A stretch of DNA of 64,000 bases from Posidonia oceanica (taxonomy: Eukaryota; Streptophyta; Magnoliopsida; Alismatales; Posidoniaceae). Made by a program: the position numbers and the translations under genes. The stretch lies in NCBI GenBank assembly GCA_037176725.1, contig JAZBRS010000059.1, positions 5,195,001 through 5,259,000 of the forward strand. Reading direction: 5' to 3'. Below are positions 35,042 to 47,500 of this stretch, in pieces. Within the stretch, counting starts at the first letter, position 1. Every line of letters starts with the position of its first letter. The notes beneath the pieces were generated by a model. It had not been told where the DNA came from. It searched no databases and saw only the letters and a list, made by a program, of their open reading frames with translations.

Positions 35042-36625
35042 CACCTCCACGCTCTTCTATCCACCCCCAGTTGCAGTTGAATACTCTCTTCTTCACTTGC
35101 GGTGTTTGCTTTCAAAACAATGGAAGGTCCATATTTATTACAAATGAAGAGTTCAACAGCTTGCAGAAAGGTCCCTGTAAATATTTTACTTGTCTTATAG
35201 GAATTATATATAAGCCCCTGTAGTTGTTAAAAGTAGGTTTACTATTACCAACCATAATCAACTCCCTAAGTAAGAAAAATTAGCTTCACTATACGGCTAG
35301 ACCCTTCTATATAATAAATAAATGTCATCTATTCCTTCACATGTCACAACAAATAATGCTTTTTTTTTTTTTTGTAAACGGTATAAATATGAAAGTACAC
35401 TTAGCTATGAGTGTCACCACCAAGTATACAAAGTACATGTGCTCTTCCTCTCAAAATATATGGAGGCAAATAAGTTTTACAAAAATTCCATAAAGGCCAT
35501 CATAATCCAAACATTACACAGGACTCAAACAGGTAATCTAATTATCAATATTTTCTAAGTCCAAAGCAGCAACGGTCAAATTGAGCAACGGCTGAGAGCC
35601 ACTTGCAGGTGCAACATTCTCAGTAGGTCCCAAACCAACTACACCTAACGAGTGGTTTGAACCATAGAAGCAGTGCCCAATCTAGTAACAAAAAAATTTA
35701 TCTATTTAACAAGAAGTTAGATGCAAAATTTGGTAGAATATAAAGGATATATTCCTACCAAGACTTTAAAAATAAGATTATTCCTGTTCAACCAAAAACA
35801 CCAAAGAACTGCAAGAACAAGTGTATTCCATACACGCCGATCAAAATTAGATTCAAGGAAATGAAATAAGGAGAAGATTTCAAAGATTTAGAGATAATCA
35901 AATGAGAATTTGAATTCAACAGCAGAAAATTTCAGATAATTGTGGATACGAGACAGTGTTAATGCATAATAAATGCCACAGGAATCCCAAAAATGTTTTG
36001 CTAATTCCGTTTCAAATCCACTGGAATCACAATAAATGCATAATAAATGCCTCGATTCAATCAATTAGATTTGGATTCTTTATCATCTTGATTTGAGGCA
36101 AAGCATAACTAAAAGGAATCATTAACGGGGATTTTAACCGTACTATAAAAGAAGGTATAATTAAATAAAGAATTCGTATTTGAATTTGAAATTTTGATAA
36201 TGAGACTTCCGAAAAATCCGAGTGCATATCGACGGCCTCGCCTTGGGACGCGAGCACCATTAATGAAGGAAGACTTTCCCACTCCGGTGACTCAAAGCGA
36301 TCTTCAACTGAACGCGACATGTCGGAAAATCAATCACCTGTCTGGCCAAAGTCATTGCCAAATCGCAACCAAGAGAGGCCAAAAAAACCTCCTAGTGTAT
36401 CTAAAGATTTTGCCTCAATGGAACCAATGGAACTAAGCATAATTGGGCACACATGCTCTTCCGCCAAAGAAAATAGAAGTAAAAGCTGAACAACTATCCT
36501 CTTATCGGCCAATGGAGAAGACAATGGAAGACAGAATACAAGTATTGCTTGTTCTTTATTATCGATATCGTAAGAAGTGTCAATATCACAATTAGTAGCT
36601 ATATATATGTCATCCTATCTGAATT
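35042..36625. other. Upstream region of copy B
   Basis: This includes the presumed 5' UTR and promoter of copy B on the minus strand (35042 to about 35200), then AT-rich DNA. Short ORFs near 36057-36436 on both strands lack domain support; a degraded gene fragment there cannot be excluded. Nothing else is recognised. Confidence 0.45.
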
Positions 36626-36741
36626 TTTTTTTAATCTAACCATTTTTTTTTTCCTTTTTATTTGATGTCCATGGGATTTGAACTCTCAACCTCTCGTACA
36701 ACCATAAAGAGACTTCACCATTAGACCAATTGATTGTAGAC
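36626..36741 (-). mobile_element. tRNA-derived SINE, 116 bp, with pol III boxes
   Basis: On the minus strand an A box TTGGTCTAATGGTG (36716-36729) and a B box GAGAGTTCAAATCCC (36673-36687) are spaced as in a tRNA. They are followed by an A-rich tail. Exact 12-bp duplications CCTATCTGAATT (36614-36625, 36742-36753) flank it. The clean boxes and exact duplication suggest a fairly recent insertion. Confidence 0.8.
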
Positions 36742-38162
36742 CCTATCTGAATTCATTCAAGCAATCAGTAACTAAATGAGGATCAACCTTCTGGAAGTTA
36801 GAAGGCAAATGAGGGTAAGACAGAGAATAGTTTGTACTCAAATAGGTAGGGAGTTGCCTTATGGCTTCACCACTGTCCGAATCAGGGGCACATTGATAGA
36901 AAAAACTAGGACACAGTCCTCTGAAGAGGGACAAAGAGTATTCAAAGAGAAAAAACTAGGGCACAAATATTGCTTCTTCAACCTTCTTTTTTTGCTTTTG
37001 GGATAATGGGTAACTAGAAAGGTATATATGCAAATTTCTTTATTTTAAGATACTTCCGAACAAAAATGAAAGTGACAAGTGATGATGAGTGTTGATGAAG
37101 TCAATCTGGTCCCGTCAACTGAGTGGGTCCCGTCCGTACTAATCAAGTCAATGTACTAGAGGTCCCCTGAAGCTTCCTAGAGCCCACAAATTGAAGATTC
37201 ACCAGGACTTTATTTCTTCAAGGCAAAAAATGGTGACATTTAGATTTTACAAGGTCAATATTTGCGAAAAAAAGGTCAATCTTGGTGAAGTGTTCATCTT
37301 TTTCCTGCACCAGCCACCAATCTATGGACCCAAGGCGAGACTCTTGGGTCAAGTCCCCCGTGGAATCTCGACCATCATTGTTATCATGGTCTTGCTGTCA
37401 GAAGTGAGGTACGAGCGAAAATTCCAAAACATTGCTTGAAAAATGTGTTCTACTCCAACTTCAGATGTCAAAATTTTGAACCTGATGAAATTGTCATCAT
37501 GCTTTGGGTTTACCTGTAAGTAAGCCAGCTTGAGCAACGTGATCGTTTGCTTCCAAGTAGTTTCTTTACACTTGAAGAAGAGGGATTTTTTACCATTTAC
37601 CATGAAGAAGACTAACGTCACAACATGGTTTGCTCGACACAAACCAACACAAACTTTTTAGAACCAGAAAACCTTCACATCGAACACAAATTGTTGCTTC
37701 AAGAATACACAGACCCAGCCAAGAAAGGGGCAACAAGAGCATCACAAGTTCGTATTAACAACACATTCTAGTACTGTACAATCCTCAACTTACAAACAAC
37801 CACAGAAACCCCGTTTGCTCTATACAACCACAGAACAACCACACAACATGGTTTGCTCTATAAAAACCAACACGAACTTTTTTAAAACCAGAAAACCTTC
37901 ACATTGAATACAAATTGTTGCTTCAAGAATACACAGACCCAGCCAAAGAAGGGGCAACAAGAGCATCACAAGTTCGTATTAACAACACATTCTAGAACTG
38001 TACAATCCTCAACTTACAAACAACCACAGAACTCCCATTGCACCAGTTGCAAGGGCAGAGTGTAGAAAGTTAAATGCTGTATATTGTCAACAACAGCAAC
38101 AGGGATGCCTTCCATTGACATGATTACCACACTTTGTAATTCTGAAATGGTAAGCTTCCTTA
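36742..38162. other. Intergenic region and 3' flank of copy C
   Basis: No gene recognised between the SINE and copy C. The right part is a tandemly duplicated 3' flank of copy C (next entry). Confidence 0.5.
37619..38031. repeat. Tandem duplication of copy C 3' flank, offset 223 bp
   Basis: Units 37619-37841 and 37842-38031 share CACAACATGGTTTGCTC, the AGAAAACCTTCACAT block, AAATTGTTGCTTCAAGAATA and TACAATCCTCAACTTACAAA. The same wording, more diverged, lies downstream of copy B near 20120-20290, so this is old 3' UTR or flanking DNA doubled at copy C. Confidence 0.85.
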
Positions 38163-38532
38163 TCAGGGGTATTGCTGCCTGTGGTGAGTATCCTCGTGAA
38201 CGAAAACAGGCGGCTGGCTGCCCGGCATAAACCCTTGATTTTGCTGTGGTGCCCAAGAACCTGGCTGGTTGCCCGGAGCAGGGAATTGTGGTTGCCCCAT
38301 TGCGGTTCCTTGACTTTGCGGTCCCCAAGAACCAATGTTCTTAGATGAGGATAAAGAAATGTATGAGATGAGTCCTAATGAGACAGTTGCGAGGACTAAA
38401 ATTGCAGCTCCGGAGAAAACACCAGGCTTAAGAACAATACATTGATCAGAGTCATAACTGTATGGCTGGTTACGTTGATTATTAATAGCTGCAGACGCCA
38501 ATAACATAAGGAATGCGAAAACGAATGTCACC
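38163..38532 (-). CDS. Copy C exon 3
   Basis: 370 bases after the acceptor TATTGCAG, reading to TGA at 38165-38163. The tail is longer than in copy B. Confidence 0.85.
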
Positions 38533-41500
38533 CTGCAATACGATCTCATGGATACTGCTCAGTAGGGAAAAAGGTGATAATATGACCAAACATTATGAAA
38601 TAAGCAAACCATGGCCACCCCAATAGACAAACTAGTAGGGATGGTTAAGACACGTTTAAAATATATGACCACTGTTTACCCTCTATGATTTGTCTAGGAC
38701 GTGGTTGCCGCAGTGCAACAATAATCATATTTTCCATGTGGTTCTCATTTAATTTTTGCACGATATCTTGTTCTGCAATTTAGTTAAGTTTCCGCTTTTC
38801 ATCATGGAAGATGGGTGAATCACATGGATAAAGCCATTCCAGCCCTACTTGCCCCACTTTAAGCTGGATGGATAAAAGTGGAGATTTGTCTTAGGAATAT
38901 TATGTGAGGCAAGACACCCATTAAATTAAAGGCCGAGCTTCTAAAACTACCACCAACCATCTAGACTTTTTGTATTAAATATTGATCAATTAGGAAATAA
39001 GATGGTCAAAATTTCCTTTGACACAAAATGCAAGGGGTAGCAATGTAAATCAATTAAGGCCGAGGTGAGGAAATGTGACTTTAGTGGGGTCTGATCATGT
39101 TTAGTGAATACCTAGGAACACACAGATAAGAAGGGCTGAATTGTGTATTTGTGTTAAATCAAACATGCAGACTATAATGGAAACATCTCCAACGAAATTT
39201 TATGCAGCGAAAAATCATATTGTTTCCTTCGTTGATAATTCCACTACTCCATATTGCTTACTTTTCTGAATTTGTTCCAGTTAAATCTGATATAAACATT
39301 AATTATGTTCTTTATTCTAAGAAAACATTCTTCTTTGTTATCCATATATCAAGTTTGTAGAAGATTATCAAAAGAAGATTTTCTGAAGGCAGAATGCTCA
39401 GCAGCTCTTTTACATTCTGAAGTGAAAATGCTTGCTGGAGGCAATTGTGCAAATCAAGCAGCATTGCTAGAAGCAATAGCTAAAGTTTAGACTAGAAAAC
39501 ATGATATTTACTGCCTGCCATTAAATATTTTGAAAGATTAGAATATTACCAGGAAATTATAAACGTCATTAGTCCTATTGTCCTATTGTTGCTGGAGGAA
39601 TTTTGATGTGTCTTGCAACAATAGCATCCAGTAACAATATTGATGATTATCTGAGCGATAAGAAGCATTAATGCTGATATGAAACCAAGCTCTACAGATG
39701 CGCTCCTTGGATATATACAACCATCAATCGTCGATTTTATATGAGAATCCTGCAGTTTAATTTAAATTTGAGACCAGCCGAAGCTACATTTCATATAGCA
39801 ACTATTACTTTGGAGTTGGAGAGAAAACTTGTACACTCTTTAATACTTCAGCTGGGAGAACTCCCTGCGCATATTCATAGGCATAGAAAGCAAATACTAA
39901 TTTAATACAGTTAGCTCACTGAAGACTGAAATACACGGCTATTTTGCCACGGCTATTTTGACTACTTCATCTGATAGGAGATTACTCTGGGTTATACTAG
40001 TCAAAATGCACTTAAAAGCTAGAACAAAAGTAACTCGTAATGTTATTTTGAAGGCCCTAGCCAAATTTTACAATCTATTCTTGTCGAGATGCTGATATGT
40101 ATAACCAACTTAAATGCTTAACTAGTATGATATCACTTTTGTTAGGCTGACGTAAACATCCAAGGGATCGTGGAATATGGATTGAAAACGTGTGAAATAA
40201 ACCAAAACCAACCAAACAATTTGTGGGAGAGAGAAAGTGTGCAAGAGAAGAAGGAAGAAAGAAGAATACACCACAAAACACAAAGATCTTACGTGATTTG
40301 GTCGAAATCGACGTCTACGGACGAAGGAAAACTCAAATCCACTATATTTCAGGAATACAAGGATGAAGGAAAGCGTAAGAGAATAGTTGTCGTCTTTCTC
40401 TAGGATTACAAGCCAAAAACCCCCCAGTTACAATGTCCTAACATGGGGTTATATATTTATAGCCCGTTGTAACGGACGTCCGCGCAAACGTCCGTTATTT
40501 CGTTGGATTCAATCTTTAAAATCGTAGAACGAAGCAAACGTCCGTTTTTCCACTGTGATGATGGCATGCTTCAGCAGACGTCCGTTAAACTCCTGAGTTG
40601 TGGCAGTAATGCAGTATGCTGGCGGATGTCTGCAAAAGCTCTGTATTCCAGCAATGATGAAACAGACGTTCACGTAGACGTCTGCCAGGCTGTATTCGGC
40701 TAATGCAAGGCACAAAACTCAACAAATCTACACCTTAACTTGAATTCTCCTATGTGTGTGGTACTCCTCTCTCTCCACCGCCAAGGCCTGTCTATTCAAG
40801 AGTTTTATAACCCAACCACATGCAATCATGTCTTAGTCATCATGTCGGCCGAATTGTCTGTTGTACCAATCTTCATTACTTGAATCTCACCACATGCAAT
40901 CACTTCACATATGAAATGGTACCTAACATCAATGTGCTTTGTTCTCTCATAAAACATCTAATCCTTTGATAGATGATGTAATGACTCAGATTTCTAGGCA
41001 GTATTTTAGACTAGATATTTAATCTAGATTTCTAGGATGTTAGACGCTGGTGAGCTGGCTTACGTCTTATGTTAGACGCAAGAAACCCCACGTCCAATAC
41101 CTTGAATATTGATTTTTGGCTTCTGGAGTATTAGACGCTAATATTCCTGCCTCTTATGTTAGACGCAATTAAGCCTGCATTTAACACTTGTGAATCTCAG
41201 TCTTAGACGCGTACATGCATGCATCTTATATTAGACGCATGACAGCACATGTATAACGCCTTGAGTTGCATCCAAAAGCTTCAACTGCCCATATAAGTGC
41301 TTGGTGGTGGCTTTTCTGGGAAGATTTCTTCCCATCTTCCTCTCCTTCCTCCCTGGTCTAGCGTAGGTGCTTCCGATGGTTCCAAGGTGTTTATGGGAGC
41401 TTGGGAGAGAGAGAAAGGTATCATTGGGCCTTGGCACTCTTTTCTTCTCCTCTTTCCTTCTTTTTCTTTCTGAGTGCACCCACTGATCCTTGGGAATTTT

Positions 41501-44500
41501 GCTGTTGCATGGGTTGCGGTGGAGTGTTGGAGGCTGGAGGGTGTTTGAGGAGTGCTTGGAAGGCTTGGTAGGAGCTCTGGATCGTCAGGAGCTCGTTGTG
41601 TTGGGTCATCCTGTGAGTGCAAGGTATACACCCAATTAGAAGTAGATTAGAATATCTTATTGTTAAGATTTTGAAGCATGTTAGTGTTTTAAATATTTCC
41701 TCTAGTCGTATTTTGATGGTTGCATGAATTATTGTGTGGGTATGCATGATGAAGAGAGGATTTTAGCATGGTCTGTGTTGTTAGGTTGTTGGACGCAGGG
41801 CCAGGTACGTCCAACATAAGACGCCAAAGAAGCTGTGTCTAACACCTGCTGGAGTGAATCCAATGAGTTTTCCCTGTTATGGTATGTTTAGTTGTTTGTG
41901 GAATGATATATGATGCATGCAATATAGTTTGTGTTTTCCCTGTTGTATATGGTAGTATTTTTGTTAAAGAATGTGACACATGTTAGATTTCAACAGCTTG
42001 TGCTCTAAGGTGTATAACGTAGGATTCCTTGCATCTTATGTAAGACGCATAGTTATCATGGCGCCCCAAGGTGCCTTGGGCGCCTAAACGGTAATAAAAA
42101 TGCGATTTTTACATGTTTTTCAGATTTTTTAAATATGTTTATAAAGATATTTAGAATTCATAATGCATTAATAAATTGATATATATTTTTCTAAAATTAA
42201 CAATAACAATCTAACTATAAATAAAATCTTAATTGTCCTCCAAATCAATAAAAATCTCAACAAAAACAATAAGTCAATAACAAATAACAATAACTAAGTT
42301 AATAACAATAACAATCTTATCAATAATAAGTCAAATAGTCAATAACAAATAACAATAACTAAGAAAAACTATATAATAGTCATTAAGAGTTAATGTTTGA
42401 TAATGAAAAACTTAATAATTGTCATTAGACTTATTTAGGTTAAGGCGCGCCAAAAAAAAAATTTAGGTTAAGACGTCTGGACGCCTTAACCTTTGATGGC
42501 GCCATGGCGCCGCCTAGGCGGGCGCCACAATAACAATGGTAAGATGCAAGCCTTGTTGCATCAAACACCTCAGGCAGGCAATCCTTATGCATATCTAATT
42601 AGAAGTGATTTTTAATGGACTTTGGAGTTAGTAGAAGATTGTTGCATGATTACTAATGATTTAGTCATATTTTAACCCCATTAATTGAGAGGATTAGACA
42701 ATAGGTTAGATTTGAGTAGATTTTATGAGGTTTTATTGAAGAATTGTGTCTTGGGGTGTTACGTCTAACGTAAAACGCAACACAGTGTGCATCTTACACA
42801 TCACGACTGAATTTCAGTCATTCCCTCGTAAGTTAGTTGATATAATGATTTAAGAGATTAGGATCTCCCTTTAAATGGCTTAATCATGTAATAGAGTTGA
42901 TGAATAACCATAGGATATTGTTTATACTTGAGGTTTAGCTGATAATTGAGTGGTGCACACTGAAATTACTTAGGAGCATTGACTGTGGTGTTGGACGCTG
43001 GGAATGTCAACGTCCAACATTGGACACTGAGTTGGCAGCGTCCAACACTCTCAGTGTGGTTTCTGGCTTGTTTTGCTAATACAAGTGTATTGGCATAGTA
43101 TTTTATGGATTGTTTTGTGCTTACACTCTGAGTTTTCTAGAGAGTGTGATTTGTACAAGTGCTTTTGACGACTTGTACTAGCGTAGTGTGGTTTTGATGG
43201 ATTTTTATACCGGATTCTTGTATTAGGAACATGGTGGATTTTTTCTTTTTTGGGTTGTGTCGGGGACGTGTATTGAGGCACGTACTTTCAGCATGTTTTC
43301 TGTAGTTTCAGTAAACTACAGTGTGTGGTGATTTGGATTTTGTGTTGTGCTTTTGAGTGTGACTTTCAGTGTGGAGTATTGTTTGGTGTTTGCGGTATTT
43401 TTGAAGTGATTTCGAAATAGTTTTCGAATTGGTTTTCCAAAGGATCTGGAACAGAGGTTTGAGTTTGTGGTTTTTGGTTGTGGCTTTCTGTGCAGCGTTG
43501 GATACGGTGTTTTGTGGTGTTTTAAGATGATTTTTAAAATGATTTTTGAAATGATTTTCCAAAAGAGATTTGAAAAAGAAATGTATGAGTTTTGTAAAGG
43601 TTTTGAAAAGTATTTTCTGATATTTTCTGTTTGTGATGGACCAAGAGGCCGGAGGGACGTGTTGCCGGGACCAGAGGAAATGATGATATTCCTGGATGGT
43701 CGGGCACGTCGCTTAAGATGAGGTCTGAGACTAAGAGGCTACAGGTAAGTGTTTGTCGAATCCTGGAAGTACGATACTCCTGGATTGTCGTTTACGAGGT
43801 CGAGGCTGAGGTTCGCGAGTTGAGGTGCCGTCCGGACCTAACAATATCGTGGCAATGGACTCAGGAGGTAGGATACCTCTATGTAGAGGGACATGATACC
43901 TTGGTTCCTTCGGATGCCGAGACTTAGGATGTCGTCCGGACCTGGTGGTATCGTGGCAACGGATCTAGGAAGTATGAGACCTTGGTATAGCTGGACATGA
44001 TATCCTGGTTGCTCTGGGTACCGAGACTTGTAGGTACTGACTGAGCCCGAGGGTGAGGAGTCTCTGGTTATTCGGAGCACAGAGACTAGGATGCCGAGAG
44101 GGCGAATCCTATGGTGTTGTCCTGAGAGATGACAGCTTGCTCGAGGAGGATGAGCGGCTTTTCTGAAGAGGATTAGCTTTGTGAGGGTCGAGCAGAGAGA
44201 CGGGACACTGAGACAGACATGCTCCTCATAGGATGGTTTGTCTGTGGCAGTGCAGTACACTTCGGTGGCTGCTTGTGTTGGCTGCTTAACGCCGGACAAC
44301 ACGACACGTTGTTGAAGGTCCTGCTGAGGAGGTAGGGACACTGGGAAAGATAGGTTGCGGCTTATCCGTGGCAGTGCAGTGCGCTTCGGCGGCTACTTGT
44401 GGCCAGTGGTTGTTTGTGGTTGTGGTTTTGCTGAGCTCTGATTTAAGAAATCAGACTCTCTGGTCTAGAGAAGATCGTGGTTTCTGAGCAGTAGCTCTGT

Positions 44501-47500
44501 GTAAAACGGGCCGGGCAGCCACAGAGCTACTGCTCAGAAACCACGGTCTTCTCTTGGGCCGCCCGGCCTGGCCCGCATTTTGGCCCAGCATAGCCCAGCC
44601 TACGGAAATCGTGGGCCAGGCCAGTCCAGGCCCGGTGGCCTAGTGGCCGCTGGAATACAAGCCAGGCCGGCCCGTAAAAAATGAAAAAAAATATAAAAAA
44701 AAACAGAACGTTGGCAACGGCTGAATTTTCAGCCGTTGCCAACGGATAGGTGCAAACGGTCATAAACGGCCTTTTTTTTTTTTTCCTTTTCTCTTCTCTT
44801 CATTTTCCTATAAATACCCTACCATACTTTCATATTTTTTCACACAACTCATTCTTCTCTCTTATTATAACACTCATAATTCTCTCACTCTCACAATTCT
44901 CCCACTCTCATAATTCTCCCAAGTGGCAAATTTTCCCACATTCCGGACTCCAGTCTTCCGTCTGTTGATCTGCTCAAATTTTCTCTGGCTCTACTACTAC
45001 TTCTACTCTGCTGATCTTCTGAGCTACAAAATTTCTCTACTTCTAATCCCTCCAATTTCTCTAGTTCTACTTCCTCCATTTTTGAGTTTTGGGTCTTTTG
45101 GGTTAAGGGTTTCATAATCATAATTCATACATTAGTTATTACATCTGTTTTTTTCTACTGTTAAATTCTCTAGGCATAATTTTCATTTGTCTTTTCATAC
45201 TTTAGATATTTATAATGGAAATCATAGAAAACCATGATTATATCCCAACCCAGGAGTCAAACCAGCCTTAATATCAAGACACCCCTACACAATCCACTGG
45301 CACCAAAAAACCTAAGAAACAGAATTCATAGATTTGGGAACATGTAACATTAGACCCTTCAGATGAAAATAGCTGTTATTGTAATTATTGTCGTCTAGGA
45401 TACACTTGTCCTAGAGTTGAGGGTGTAGGTCACATTTCTAGGCATTTACAAAAATATTTAGCTGCACATAATAAAGAAGAAAATACAGACTTAAGGCAAT
45501 CTAAATTACATATAGGTTCTAGTGGTTTAGTAAATTGGAAATATAATGCAAAAGGAGCAAAAGAACGTATAACAAAATATATAGTACACGATGAACAATC
45601 ATTTTCATTGTCAGAAAATAAAAAATTTGAATCTTGTGTACAAGATTGTCTTAATCCACAATTTAAAAGTCATTCTAGAAACACTACAAAAAATTTAATT
45701 TATAAAACATTTAAAAAAGATAAACAAAATATAATGAGAATATTTTTTAGTTTATTATGTAGAGTATCATTAACTTGTGATGTTTGGACAGGCCCTAATA
45801 ATTTTCTATATCTATGTTTAACTGTATATTGGATAGACATAGAATGGACCTTACAAAAAAGATTAATAATTTTTAGAGTATTTGATCATCCACATACTGG
45901 TAAGGCTATAGCTAATATGTTAGAAGAAATTTTTAAAGAATTTCACTTATATTATAAAATTAATACAATATCTTTTGATAATGCTTCTAATAATAATGTT
46001 GCCATATATTTATTAAAAAGAAATCTAAAACCAATGTTAAATAGTGAAATCTTTCATTGTAGGTGTTGTTGTCCTATAATAAACTTAATTGTCCAAGATG
46101 GTATAGATTACATTAGACTTTTTATAGAAAATATAAGATCAGCTATTTTATTTATTCAAACATCAGCTAAAAGATATCAAAAATTTAGGCATTTATGTTC
46201 AGAAAATGGTATAATACCTAAAAAATTTAAATTAGATGTTCAACATAGATGGAACTCAACTTATGATATTTTAAGTTCAAGTTTACCTTATAGTCATTTA
46301 ATTACAACATTTTATAATACAAAATCTAATTATATGTTAAATAATGAAGATTGGCAAAATTCTCAAATAATTCATAATTTTTTAGAACCTTTTTATAATG
46401 CTACTAAACAATTATCTGGTCAATATTATCCTACTAGTAATCTAGTTTTAATTAATTTATTTAATATTACAATATTTTTCAGCAATATAGAGAAATACCA
46501 TGTTTTGTAAATATTATTCAAGTAATGCAACATAAATATAATAGTTATTAGAATGATCCTCCAATTTGGACATGTTTAGCAATAATTATGGATCCTAGGC
46601 ATAGATTTGTTAATTGTATGGTACTTATAGATGATATTTTTAGTAACATGAATAAAAGTAACTTAATAGAAGAATTTAATGATAATTAAGACTACTTTAT
46701 ATACATTAATTGAAAAATATGTTAAAATATGTGGTGAAGGTAGTTTTAGTGCACCTAAATCTAGTACTGTAGGATCACATACTAGTAGTAGCACTGGTAG
46801 TTCATTTTGGAATAGACTAAATAAGAAAAAGAAAAAATATGTAAAATCATCAACAAATAATGAATTAGAAAATTATTTAGAATGTGAATTTGCATTTAGT
46901 GAATCAAAAATGGATAACTTAGATATATTAAAATAGTGATCTAATACCGCAATTAGGTTTCCTATAGTTTTTAGAATGGCTAAAGATTTACTAACGATTC
47001 CGGCGTCTACTGTGGCGTCGGAGTCTGCATTTTCTGTAGGAAAAAGAGTTTTAAGTGATAGAAGATGTAGATTATCAGAAAAGTCTGTAGAAGCCTCCGT
47101 GTGTCTGAAGGACTAGTACCATGCGGTTGATCGTCTCCAAGGACTCAACTTAAAGAGTGATATTGAAGACGACGAGACGGCATCAACTTCAACGGGCACG
47201 GGGACCGAAACGGGCTCCACACATGATTAAATATTTAAGATGTAATTTTAAGATGTAACGAGCATCAACTTTAAGATGTAATTTTTTAAATATTTATGTA
47301 AAAATTGTAAAGATGTAAAATTTTAAATATCTTATATAATTTTCAATTTTTTAATGTATATTAGATATCAATATTTAATAAAAAAAAGTTAAAATTTTTT
47401 TTTAAAAAATAGACCGAATGGACCTACCCGGCCCGGTCCAACCATGGGCCGTGGGCCTTGCTGGGCTAGCCCTGTGGTTGACTGGGCCCGGCTCAGGTAC

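Noticed and set aside
36057..36436. Opposing ORFs of 87 and 80 codons upstream of copy B
   Set aside because: No conserved motif was recognised and the frames overlap; not enough to call a gene.
44490..44512. Alternative hAT left end starting at TAG (44492)
   Set aside because: The exact 8-bp GCTCTGTG duplication fits only with the start at 44502; bases before 44492 do not match the right flank.
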